Below, piece after piece: positions 8,362-16,645 of a stretch of 64,000 bases of DNA (the stretch's first letter is position 1; every line of letters starts with the position of its first letter). The notes beneath the pieces were generated by a model. The model made no database searches. It had not been told where the DNA came from and saw nothing but the letters and a program-made list of their open reading frames with translations. This DNA comes from Flavobacteriales bacterium (GTDB taxonomy: Bacteria > Bacteroidota > Bacteroidia > Flavobacteriales_D > Crocinitomicaceae), in the NCBI GenBank assembly GCA_947470515.1, contig CANITF010000009.1:1-64000 (forward strand). The letters run 5' to 3'. The translations under genes were made by a program, and so were the position numbers.

Positions 8362-9036
8362 CTAATTTTGAACTTCTACAAATTTATACCCAATTCCTTT
8401 AACTGTTTTGATATAATGCACACCAATTTTTTCGCGTAATTTTCTTACATGAACATCTATTGTTCGATCACCGACTACGATATCTGAACCCCAAACTTTA
8501 TCTAGGATAGTATCACGTTCAAATACGTAATCTGGTTTTGACGCAAGCAATGCCAATAATTCAAATTCTTTTCGCGGTAAATGGATAACAGCGCCATTTT
8601 TTTCAACTACGTATTTTTCACGATTAATAACAAGATCTTTGGCATGTCCAGATGTTAATGAGATCATACCTTTTCTGCGCAAAAGAGCATTAATTCTACT
8701 AACTAATACTTTTGGTTTTACAGGCTTAGCAACATAATCATCTGCACCGGCATCTAATCCAGCAATTTGGCTATAATCCTCATTTCGTGCTGTAAGAAAA
8801 CAAATTAATGTTTTTTGAAATCCATCTGTTCTTCTGATTGCTTCACAAACTTCGATACCATCCATTCCAGGCATCATAACATCAAGAATTATCAAATCAG
8901 GTTTGTTATTAACCATTAATGCTAATCCTTTTTCACCATTTTCAGCCGAATAGACGTCATAACCCTCCTTCTTGAGATTGTAGCACAGCAATTCTCTAAT
9001 GTCTTCTTCGTCGTCTATAACTAATATTGTTACCAT
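8362..9036 (-). CDS. Orphan OmpR/PhoB-family response regulator
   Basis: 224-aa DNA-binding response regulator. The receiver domain has D8/D9 and phospho-acceptor Asp52 (IILDVMMPGMDG). The winged helix carries DRTIDVHVRKLREKIG and ends KTVKGIGYKF. It closely resembles the regulator at 1679-2365 over both domains, including the unusual ITxK/VAKP region after DDY. No kinase lies next to it, so it is an orphan that either shares the kinase at 591-1676 or uses one elsewhere. It is the first gene of the minus-strand module and precedes the TonB receptor by 135 bases. Confidence 0.92.
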   Translation of the reverse strand: MVTILVIDDEEDIRELLCYNLKKEGYDVYSAENGEKGLALMVNNKPDLIILDVMMPGMDGIEVCEAIRRTDGFQKTLICFLTARNEDYSQIAGLDAGADDYVAKPVKPKVLVSRINALLRRKGMISLTSGHAKDLVINREKYVVEKNGAVIHLPRKEFELLALLASKPDYVFERDTILDKVWGSDIVVGDRTIDVHVRKLREKIGVHYIKTVKGIGYKFVEVQN

Positions 9037-9268
9037 CGTTGTGTGAAAATAAGTTAAGTTTTGCTTTTATGCTTATAAATATAGGTAGAATATTGGAATC
9101 TTAAAAGATTTGAATTTATGGTATTCTTAATTGTGTTTTTTTCAAACTATAATAAAACCAGCGATTTAGGCCATTTAACACAAAATTAATTGTACTAAAT
9201 GATCCTATTTTATATCTTAATTATAAATTTTTTATTTATCTATTTTAAAAAGATCTTCTAAAAATGTG

Positions 9269-9298
9269 TTGAACAAAGCTAAAAAATACTTAGCTTTG
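9269..9298 (+). promoter_or_regulatory. Bacteroidota-type promoter in front of the candidate small RNA
   Basis: A -33 TTG (9269-9271) is followed after 19 bases by TAGCTTTG (9291-9298), matching the Bacteroidota -7 consensus TAnnTTTG with canonical spacing. Initiation is expected near 9303-9306. The same bases also form a perfect 10-bp hairpin (9273-9282 with 9290-9299), which may be fortuitous or regulatory. Confidence 0.55.
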
Positions 9299-9302
9299 TG
9301 CT

Positions 9303-9372
9303 AGTAGTAGTAGGTTAGGTTGATTAGTATAGCAAGAGCTTTGGACGCCCGTCCAAGGCTCTTGTTTCTTTT
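9303..9372 (+). ncRNA. Candidate small RNA (~65-70 nt) ending in a strong terminator hairpin
   Basis: The 497-base gap 9037-9533 has no convincing gene. Its middle holds the promoter at 9269-9298 and a 15-bp hairpin (9333-9347 with 9350-9364, one G-U pair, 2-base spacer so about 13 bp effective with a small loop) followed by TTTCTTTTT. Between them runs a short leader rich in AGTAGTAGTAGG. Promoter and terminator face the same way and neither neighbouring gene uses them, so an independent small transcript is the simplest reading. It is not recognisable as 6S, SRP RNA or tmRNA. Nothing else is recognised in the gap. Confidence 0.5.
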
Positions 9373-9533
9373 TACACAAGTTCAACATAAGTAGTTTACG
9401 ATTTTTTATTGAAATGCTTCAATAGATAGTGCAATAAAAAAGAGCTCTGTGCAACACATTTTTTAACAAATCGCACTAATTTTCAAAAAAGTTTTAACTG
9501 AGAAATTTTTATATTTACAGTATATTCGACCCC

Positions 9534-10223
9534 ATGAAAATTAAAATACTTTTAGTTGAAGATGATACAAGTTTAGGCTTTATTATTTCAGATCAGTTAA
9601 AATCGGACGGTTACAGCGTTACGCTCTGCACAGATGGCGCAGAAGGGTTTAAACGGTTTAATGAAGAAAGTTTTCATCTCTGTATTTTTGATGTAATGAT
9701 GCCGAAAAAAGATGGTTTCAGTCTTGCTCGAGATATACGTAAAATAAATTCTGAAATTCCTATTCTGTTTTTAACAGCAAAATCAATGACTGAAGATAAA
9801 GTCGAAGGGTTTAAAGCTGGTGGAGATGATTATTTAACCAAGCCATTTAGTATTGAGGAATTGCAAGTTCGACTTTCTGCTCTATTGAAAAGGGTCAACA
9901 TTATTGTTGAGACTCCAGAAGAAACAATCATTCAATTAGGCGAATATGCTTTCGATACAATCAATTTTAAATTGGTTCATCCTAATTTCGAGAAAACATT
10001 AACTAAAAAGGAAGCTCAAATTTTAAAAATTCTTTGCCGGTTGAAAAATCAAGTTGTACCAAGAGATATCGTTTTGAATGCCGTTTGGGGTCAAGATGAT
10101 TATTTTGTGGGTCGAAGCTTGGACGTTTTTATCACCAAATTGAGGAAATATTTCAAAGAGGATGATTCGATTCATATTTCAAACGTTCACGGTATCGGGT
10201 TCAAATTAGAAATTGTAAAATAG
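9534..10223 (+). CDS. OmpR-family response regulator
   Basis: 229-aa response regulator with D10-D11, phospho-acceptor Asp53 (CIFDVMMPKKDG), K after LT (DDYLTKPF) and a C-terminal winged helix (RSLDVFITKLRKYF, ending GIGFKLEI). It belongs to a different subgroup from the two module regulators: the recognition helix and the DDYLTKPFSIEELQVRL linker region differ. No kinase is adjacent. tsaB starts 1 base after its stop, so they are co-transcribed, an arrangement without an obvious functional reason. Confidence 0.92.
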   Translation: MKIKILLVEDDTSLGFIISDQLKSDGYSVTLCTDGAEGFKRFNEESFHLCIFDVMMPKKDGFSLARDIRKINSEIPILFLTAKSMTEDKVEGFKAGGDDYLTKPFSIEELQVRLSALLKRVNIIVETPEETIIQLGEYAFDTINFKLVHPNFEKTLTKKEAQILKILCRLKNQVVPRDIVLNAVWGQDDYFVGRSLDVFITKLRKYFKEDDSIHISNVHGIGFKLEIVK

Positions 10224-10224
10224 G

Positions 10225-10893
10225 ATGATTTACATTCTTCATCTTGAAACATCTACAAAAGTTTGTTCTGTAGCACTCTCGTGTGATGGAAGACAACTAG
10301 CAATCAAAGAAGATTTGAGCAATGAATATTCTCATGCGGAAAATTTAACAAGCTATATTCAGGATGTTTTAAATCAAAGTAAAATTTCTTTGAAAGAATT
10401 AAGTGCGGTTTCTGTTGCTTCTGGACCTGGTTCTTATACTGGTTTAAGAATTGGCGTTTCAACTGCTAAAGGTCTGTGCTATGCATTAGAAATCCCATTA
10501 ATTGCTGTAGATTCTTTAATTTCATTAGCTACTCAAGCGAAAGAAAAACACCAAGACATCAACTTATGCGCGCTAATCGATGCACGAAGAATGGAGGAGT
10601 TTAATGGGTTTTATAATTCAAATCTAGAATCCTTAAAACCAATTTCCGCAGATATTATTATAAAAGATAGTTACAAAGAATTTGAACCATTCGTTTATTT
10701 TGGCGATGGAGCAAACAAACTTGAGGAAATTTGGAAGGATAGAAACTGCACTATTGATTCGTCAATTTATTCATCGGCAACAGGACAAATTCCTTTGGCT
10801 TATGAAAAATTCAACAAGAAACAATTTGAAGATGTTGCTTATTTCGAACCATTTTATCTGAAAGATTTTATTGGCTTGAAAAAAAATAATTAA
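10225..10893 (+). CDS. tsaB: tRNA threonylcarbamoyladenosine biosynthesis protein TsaB
   Basis: Cytoplasmic partner of TsaD and TsaE in making t6A at position 37 of ANN-decoding tRNAs. TsaB is the inactive ASKHA/M22-family paralogue that scaffolds TsaD. The N-terminal LHLETSTKVCSVALS and the hallmark VASGPGSYTGLRIGVSTAKG (about residues 65-84) are visible. Length 222 aa is normal. It is tightly coupled to the upstream response regulator (1-base gap) and converges with the DUF2490 gene 5 bases downstream. Confidence 0.93.
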   Translation: MIYILHLETSTKVCSVALSCDGRQLAIKEDLSNEYSHAENLTSYIQDVLNQSKISLKELSAVSVASGPGSYTGLRIGVSTAKGLCYALEIPLIAVDSLISLATQAKEKHQDINLCALIDARRMEEFNGFYNSNLESLKPISADIIIKDSYKEFEPFVYFGDGANKLEEIWKDRNCTIDSSIYSSATGQIPLAYEKFNKKQFEDVAYFEPFYLKDFIGLKKNN

Positions 10894-10897
10894 TCGA

Positions 10898-11614
10898 TTA
10901 TTTTTTGTTTTTCCGGAACGTGTGCTCGTAAGATAAATTCAGTATTAAATTGGTATTGTTCGTTGTTTGATAATCGCGCAGTAATAATCCAATCGTAAAA
11001 GTATTTGAATTATTAATTTCTAAATCAGTTCCAATAGAATAACGCATTTCATTCATTAATCCCTCAGTTACAAATTCATCTCCTGACAAAAAGTAATATT
11101 GATTGCTGCGATAAAATGATTCAGCACTTAAAAAAGGTTTAATAATTTTACTTTTAAATTGCGGTCTTAATGTTAATTTGTTTCTCCAATAAAGCTGTTC
11201 TCGTTTAAATTTAAAATTTTCATATTGAATTTTACTTGTAATTTGAATTCCAAGATATTTATCAATTTTTAGCCATTTAGAAGGTTCTATTTGAATTCCA
11301 AATGAAATTCGCTGTGAAGTCATTTGTCTTTTTCCATCCAAGAGTGCATAATCATTGGTTTGCCAAGAATTACGGTATAACAAACCAAATTTTATTGATT
11401 GAGTCAAGGCAAATTTTGACTCCAAGGTGACAAGTGATTTTGAATAACTTCTTTCCGTTAAATTCCACCTACCTTGTAATTCAGCACTGATAGATAGTTT
11501 TTTTATTAAGTAAAACTTAGCAGCTATAGAAGATCGATTGTAAAAGGAATTATTTTGAGAAAATGAATACCCAACAACAAAAAGTAAGAAGAAAATTGGC
11601 AGAAGTAGTTTCAT
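10898..11614 (-). CDS. DUF2490-family outer-membrane beta-barrel protein
   Basis: 238-aa protein with a signal peptide (MKLLLPIFFLLFVVGYSFSQ). The remainder alternates hydrophobic and polar residues with many aromatics (FGLLYRNSWQTNDY, IGLLLRDYQTTN), as expected of a small outer-membrane barrel of the DUF2490 type. It is the last gene of a three-gene operon with a lipoprotein and a CotH-like protein; its start overlaps the upstream stop by one base. Function unknown; it may anchor or export something for the CotH partner (inference). Confidence 0.75.
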   Translation of the reverse strand: MKLLLPIFFLLFVVGYSFSQNNSFYNRSSIAAKFYLIKKLSISAELQGRWNLTERSYSKSLVTLESKFALTQSIKFGLLYRNSWQTNDYALLDGKRQMTSQRISFGIQIEPSKWLKIDKYLGIQITSKIQYENFKFKREQLYWRNKLTLRPQFKSKIIKPFLSAESFYRSNQYYFLSGDEFVTEGLMNEMRYSIGTDLEINNSNTFTIGLLLRDYQTTNNTNLILNLSYEHTFRKNKK

Positions 11615-12375
11615 TATTGTACGATTGAAATCACTCCAATTTCAGTAACACTTGCTTTTTCGGTAATTTCAATTTCCTTATAAACTGGAATTTTTTCACC
11701 TGAAATGGCATCTTTCGTTAAAGCGTAAACTTTATATTTTCCAATTTGTAATCCTTCAAAAGAAAAATAACCATCTGCTCCAGTGCGTGCAATATCATTA
11801 AAAATTGTGCCGTCACCGTAAATTAAATATACGCGTTCTTCAGTAATTGCCATTTCAGTGCCATTAACATCCGGTTTTCCTTGATGAGTAACATCAACAT
11901 TGAAATTTGTTGTACCATTATCTGCATCTGTAATTTCAGTATGACTTGTACTAACCAATGTTAATATATCATTGATTTGAGATATTGTAAAATCACCATT
12001 TAAAGAAGCTTCAATTGCTGTTAAAGTTGCATTCGCAATTTCTAGGTTTGAAGCGCTATAATTGTAATTAACTTGAATGCCGACTCTTCCTTGTAATTGA
12101 GGGTCACCATTACTAACCCATGTTGGATTATTATACCAGACATAATATAAAGAACCACCTGCAGGACCATTAAATAAAAAATAATCACCGTGCTCAATAT
12201 CAAGACCTTGTTTTATAGTAATGTCAATTGTTTCAGCATTTCCAGTTGAATTATTCACACCAACAACGGTTCCTCTAATAGCTGATGTACCTCCAGGTCC
12301 AGCAACTTTTTTACAACTTGAAAATGCTCCAATCAATAGGATAGATAGAATACTTGCTTTTAAATATGAGTTCAT
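11614..12375 (-). CDS. Hypothetical lipoprotein with CarboxypepD-reg-like C-terminal domain
   Basis: 253 aa. The signal peptide ends in a lipobox (AFSSC) with lipidation expected at Cys21. The C-terminal ~80 residues (ARTGADGYFSFEGLQIGKYK) look like a carboxypeptidase-regulatory-like beta-sandwich. The middle part is of unknown fold. It overlaps CotH upstream by ATGA and DUF2490 downstream by one base, so the three products are probably made together and meet at the cell envelope. No catalytic residues are seen. Confidence 0.7.
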   Translation of the reverse strand: MNSYLKASILSILLIGAFSSCKKVAGPGGTSAIRGTVVGVNNSTGNAETIDITIKQGLDIEHGDYFLFNGPAGGSLYYVWYNNPTWVSNGDPQLQGRVGIQVNYNYSASNLEIANATLTAIEASLNGDFTISQINDILTLVSTSHTEITDADNGTTNFNVDVTHQGKPDVNGTEMAITEERVYLIYGDGTIFNDIARTGADGYFSFEGLQIGKYKVYALTKDAISGEKIPVYKEIEITEKASVTEIGVISIVQ

Positions 12376-14576
12376 TTTATTGTAATTTTAATTGTTTGAT
12401 AAAATTCATTATTCTGAAGAATTGTCACGAAATACATTCCTTCACTGAAATTTGAAACATCAATTGTTGTTTCGTCGAAGTCTTTAAATTCAAAGGTTTG
12501 AATCTTTTTACCGTGTGTTGAAATTATATTAATTGCAACATTTTTCAAGTGTTGGTTTGTTTTAATGGTAAGTTTTCCTTCTGTTGGATTAGGAAATGCA
12601 ATAACCTGATTTGTGTTAGTTATTTCTTTAATTCCTAAATCATTACAAATTCCAAACATGTTATTATCCATCCAGATTAGTCGACCTGCAATCCATTCTT
12701 TCATGTAATCAATTTCTTCTTGGTAGGTATTTCCAATGAAGTTATTCGGCCATACATATGTTCCTAAAATTGGCCAGCGGTTATAATTTCGAGCAGCCGG
12801 GTCAGCTAAAACTGCTGCCATACTATCAATGTAAGAAAGTATATAATCGGTATTCAAACTAGTTTGACGCAATTCTAACCACCTGCATTTTAATGCATGA
12901 GAATAGGTAGAATCTTCCAGTAATCTTCCCCACCAGAAAGGATTTTGCCAGCCACCGCCGCAAACGGAATTAAAATTAATTTCCCAACCTGTTGTATCAG
13001 AACCTTGACAATAATTTGAATTTCCAAATGCTAAATTAAAATCCCAAAGTGGTCCGGCCACAAGTTCTCCTCCTTCACTTACTCTATTTTTATGTAAATA
13101 AGTTGAAATTCGATAACCATCAACATTTTTAGATAATTCATTAACCAACATAAAATCGATAAAAGATGCTTCATCAATGAAGGGCTTATAACCTAAAACT
13201 GGGTCAGTGAAATTTGGTCCAGCTAGAGCATTTTCCCAATTCGTAACTAAATCTTCAATATACTGTAATTGAGAAGGATGCATGGCAATTGCATCTGGTT
13301 CATGCAATTGAAAACCAATGTTACTTGAACCAGGAGCCGCGCTCGTATAAGGAGAATTCCATGAAATTACTCCTCCTGCAGTTGTTTTATCAATTTTAAC
13401 AATGTAACCGCCTGTTAATTCATTATTGAGCGTGTCAGAATAATTTAATGGATCAATATTTACGCGTCCTGGATTCACTTTTATACGTTCCATGAAAACA
13501 TAAACACCTATATAATCTCCGTTCAGAATGACTTCACACATTTGCGTGCGAGGTGCCCAACTTCCCATTTCGTTGCCGATTTTATAAGTAAGCACATTTC
13601 TGATCATTGCTTTATCGGTGTATGGCGCGTATAATATCCAATCATTATCTGCTGGCCAATCAAAAATTGATGCGTTATAATTTATGTTGGTATCTGGCCC
13701 TCTTGTTTCTAAACCATATGATTTCATTGGAAAAGTGTTTGAAGAAGAACCTCTTCGTTCAATCGCTATTTGACCATAAAATTCATTTGTCGCATCTGTT
13801 ATATTATTAATTACTCCAGGACCATTGTATATGATTCCCATGAACCCATCAATTTTTGGTTCATCTGGAATTGTAATTCCATTTGTATTCAAAATAACAA
13901 TTGGCAAGTTTGAGCTAGATAATTCAACCGGGGGAATAAACCATAAAGGAGTTGGGCCATAATTGGATGAATTATCGGATATCCCAAAAGACAAAAAAGC
14001 TCTTGAAGTGAAATCAGAAGAAGTTGAAGTTTGATTATGTGTTTCTACACAAAGAACATTTGGGCCATTTACAAGCGCACTTTGCACTTGCGCTTGGTTA
14101 AAGACAAATTGGTCTGGATAACCACCAGAATATAAAACTGCTTCGTGCGAGATTGATGCTAACTGATTATAATTTGGCTGTCCAGTGCCTGCAATTCCAT
14201 TACGAGCAATTTCAACACCATTTAGATAAGCAACAAATCCATCATCATAATCCATGTTAAATATTGCCTTTGTAATCAAAGAAAGATCTACAACATTAAA
14301 TGTTATGCGCTGATAAACTGAGATTGTGCTTGTTGGTAAAGGAGTATTGTCATCACTGTCACCGAAGCCAAATCCTCCAGGCCCAACGCTCCACAAAGAA
14401 GCATCATATGAAGGTGAAATCCAGCTGGCTTGTGTTGTTGCCGTGGGAATGGAATAGCTCCAATTACTATTGTCATTCACAACAGTTTCCCAATGGTCAG
14501 ATTGTGCATTTAGGTTTAATGCAAAAAACAATAATAAAGAAAAAAGAGTGGTTTTTTGTATAATTTTCTTCAACAT
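12372..14576 (-). CDS. Secreted CotH-kinase-family protein with T9SS sorting domain
   Basis: 734 aa: signal peptide (residues 1-25, ending NLNAQ), an N-terminal region with jelly-roll-like sequence, a CotH domain over about residues 220-600, and a T9SS type A C-terminal domain from about 660 (AFPNPTEGKLTIKT). CotH signatures are NGDYIGVYVFMERIK, GGYIVKIDK and LWDFNLAFGN. CotH family members are protein kinases of spore coats or virulence effectors (family knowledge). Here an exported, surface-located version is predicted; its substrate and its energy source outside the cell are unclear. First gene of an overlapping operon with a lipoprotein and DUF2490. Confidence 0.88.
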   Translation of the reverse strand: MLKKIIQKTTLFSLLLFFALNLNAQSDHWETVVNDNSNWSYSIPTATTQASWISPSYDASLWSVGPGGFGFGDSDDNTPLPTSTISVYQRITFNVVDLSLITKAIFNMDYDDGFVAYLNGVEIARNGIAGTGQPNYNQLASISHEAVLYSGGYPDQFVFNQAQVQSALVNGPNVLCVETHNQTSTSSDFTSRAFLSFGISDNSSNYGPTPLWFIPPVELSSSNLPIVILNTNGITIPDEPKIDGFMGIIYNGPGVINNITDATNEFYGQIAIERRGSSSNTFPMKSYGLETRGPDTNINYNASIFDWPADNDWILYAPYTDKAMIRNVLTYKIGNEMGSWAPRTQMCEVILNGDYIGVYVFMERIKVNPGRVNIDPLNYSDTLNNELTGGYIVKIDKTTAGGVISWNSPYTSAAPGSSNIGFQLHEPDAIAMHPSQLQYIEDLVTNWENALAGPNFTDPVLGYKPFIDEASFIDFMLVNELSKNVDGYRISTYLHKNRVSEGGELVAGPLWDFNLAFGNSNYCQGSDTTGWEINFNSVCGGGWQNPFWWGRLLEDSTYSHALKCRWLELRQTSLNTDYILSYIDSMAAVLADPAARNYNRWPILGTYVWPNNFIGNTYQEEIDYMKEWIAGRLIWMDNNMFGICNDLGIKEITNTNQVIAFPNPTEGKLTIKTNQHLKNVAINIISTHGKKIQTFEFKDFDETTIDVSNFSEGMYFVTILQNNEFYQTIKITIK

Positions 14577-14652
14577 ATTTAAGAGAATGAGATTTTACAA
14601 AAGAATGCGTTAAATTAAATTAATTTAATCAAATTATTAAGAATTAATTAAT

Positions 14653-15450
14653 TTATTTTTCTAGGAATAGATTGATAGCATTTAAAAATTTGGAGTTTTT
14701 TTCAAAATCATCGTGTCCTTGATTCGTAATCGGATAAAATTTATCCCCTTTTTTCAAGAGTTGAGACAATTGTTGCGATGCTTCAAAAGGAATAACTGAA
14801 TCAATGTCTCCATGAATAATTAAAATTGGACTTTTAACTTTTTGAATGTATTTATATGTCTCAAATTTATACTTCAATAAAAACGTTGGGATAATTTTAT
14901 ACTTTCTAACTGTCATATCAACCAACGAATAATAAGGGGCAATTAAAACCAATTTTTTCGCGTCGTTTGTTGAAGCCAACATTGCTGCAGGTGCTGTTCC
15001 AACAGAATAACCTATAATTGTGATTGAATCTTCACTATAACTTTTCTTAATCAAATCATACGTTGTTTGAACATCTTCGAAAAATTGTTTTTCATCCTTC
15101 ATTTCACCAGTACTCTTGCCAAAACTTCTATAATCAACAGTGAAAAAATCGTAACCTAAATTTGTGTAAAATTTAGCTGCATTTTCTTGGTCTAGTAAAT
15201 TCCCAGCATTGCCATGTAAAAAGAAAATTAGTCCTTTTGGTTTTTCCACCTTGAAAAGAGCACCACTTAAATTTGCGGCTTCAACAGGAATGTTTATTAA
15301 TTCAGCAGGAAGAGAAAATTCAATTTTTGTATTACTGGAAATTTTTTCTGGATGGAAAATAAAACTTTCTTGAGCAAAATACATATAACCGCATCCAATT
15401 GTATAAATAAGCGCGGCAAAGATAAGTAGACGGGAGATAAATTTTTTCAT
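14653..15450 (-). CDS. Membrane-anchored alpha/beta hydrolase
   Basis: 265-aa serine hydrolase of the YfhR/BEM46 type. One N-terminal membrane segment (LLIFAALIYTIGCGYMYF) anchors it. The oxyanion motif is FLHGNAGN, the nucleophile elbow GYSVGTAPA, the acid in HGDIDSVIPF and the His in NQGHDDFE. The substrate cannot be told. Monocistronic; it diverges from the DAHP synthase gene across 64 bases. Confidence 0.85.
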   Translation of the reverse strand: MKKFISRLLIFAALIYTIGCGYMYFAQESFIFHPEKISSNTKIEFSLPAELINIPVEAANLSGALFKVEKPKGLIFFLHGNAGNLLDQENAAKFYTNLGYDFFTVDYRSFGKSTGEMKDEKQFFEDVQTTYDLIKKSYSEDSITIIGYSVGTAPAAMLASTNDAKKLVLIAPYYSLVDMTVRKYKIIPTFLLKYKFETYKYIQKVKSPILIIHGDIDSVIPFEASQQLSQLLKKGDKFYPITNQGHDDFEKNSKFLNAINLFLEK

Positions 15451-15514
15451 ACGGTATAAGATTCAAGAATGGGAAATGTAAAGATAGAGATTCTTCAATC
15501 AATTTTAGGCAAAG

Positions 15515-16645
15515 ATGGTAAGAACATTGTATTTTTATAGTCTAAATATTTTAGTGTTGCAAATTCAAAAATTAATATCAGAATCGCCACGACCATTTAT
15601 CATTGCGGGTCCATGCAGTGCCGAGACGGAAGAGCAAGTATTCGCGATCTCAAAACAAATTGCGGATAATAAGTTGGCGAGTGTTTTACGTGCAGGAATT
15701 TGGAAGCCACGCACGCGTCCTGATTCTTTTGAAGGAGTGGGTGAGGTTGGATTGAAATGGTTAGTTGACGCTGGTAAAACTGTTGGTTTGCCTGTTGCGA
15801 CAGAAGTAGCGAATAAAACACATGTTGAATTGGCTTTAAAAGCTGGAGTTGATGTGTTATGGATTGGAGCAAGAACAACTGTAAATCCCTTTGCAGTGCA
15901 AGAAATTGCTGATGCACTTGTTGGAACTCAAATTCCTGTGCTAATAAAAAATCCTGTTAATCCAGATTTGGAATTATGGATCGGCGCCTTTGAACGACTT
16001 GAAAAGGCTGGATTAAATGATTTGGCAGCGATTCATAGAGGTTTCTCCGTTTATAAACACCCAAAATATAGAAATGTGCCGAATTGGGAGATTCCAATTG
16101 CTTTGAAAGAAAGAAGACCAGATTTGTCAATTATTTGCGACCCAAGTCATATAACTGGGAATCGTTCATTGATTGCTGAAGTTTCTCAAAAAGCAATGGA
16201 TTTGAATTTTGAAGGATTAATGATTGAAACGCATGACAATCCTGATAAAGCATGGTCGGATGCAGCGCAACAAGTTACGGTTGAAAAACTGAATCTAATT
16301 ATTCGAAATTTAGTTCTCCGTACTAGTCAAGTGTCAAACGAATTTGCATCTTACTTATTAGAAGTTCGAGAAAAAATAGACATTTTGGATGACAGATTAT
16401 TTGATTTGTTGACTGCTCGAATGGCACTTAGTGAAGAGGTCGGACAATTCAAGCGAGAAAATAACATTATGATTTTACAGCAAGAACATTGGGCTAGAAT
16501 CATTAATAAGCGCTTGGATCTTAGTGCTGATTATGATTTGTCAGAAAAATTTGTACGCCAATTTATGGATGCAATACACCAAGAATCTATTCGTCATCAA
16601 ATAAAAGTGATGAATCCTAAATCTGAAAACGATAGTTCAAAATAA
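15515..16645 (+). CDS. Bifunctional DAHP synthase / chorismate mutase
   Basis: First step of the shikimate pathway (PEP + erythrose-4-phosphate) fused to the chorismate mutase that starts Phe/Tyr synthesis. Residues about 25-270 form the type I-beta DAHP synthase barrel: PFIIAGPCSAE, LRAGIWKPRTRPDSFEG, CDPSHITG and the His in MIETHDNPDKAWSD. Residues about 280-375 are an AroQ-type helical mutase (LLEVREKIDILDDRLFDLL). Such fusions allow feedback control through the mutase domain. The listed ATG adds an unusual N-terminus; GTG or TTG codons about 14 codons in are possible real starts. It overlaps EPSP synthase by one base (TAATG). Confidence 0.92.
   Translation: MVRTLYFYSLNILVLQIQKLISESPRPFIIAGPCSAETEEQVFAISKQIADNKLASVLRAGIWKPRTRPDSFEGVGEVGLKWLVDAGKTVGLPVATEVANKTHVELALKAGVDVLWIGARTTVNPFAVQEIADALVGTQIPVLIKNPVNPDLELWIGAFERLEKAGLNDLAAIHRGFSVYKHPKYRNVPNWEIPIALKERRPDLSIICDPSHITGNRSLIAEVSQKAMDLNFEGLMIETHDNPDKAWSDAAQQVTVEKLNLIIRNLVLRTSQVSNEFASYLLEVREKIDILDDRLFDLLTARMALSEEVGQFKRENNIMILQQEHWARIINKRLDLSADYDLSEKFVRQFMDAIHQESIRHQIKVMNPKSENDSSK

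Noticed and set aside
9534-10223. Third member of the surface module's regulator set
   Set aside because: It is on the opposite strand, coupled to tsaB, and its DNA-binding region differs from the two module regulators.
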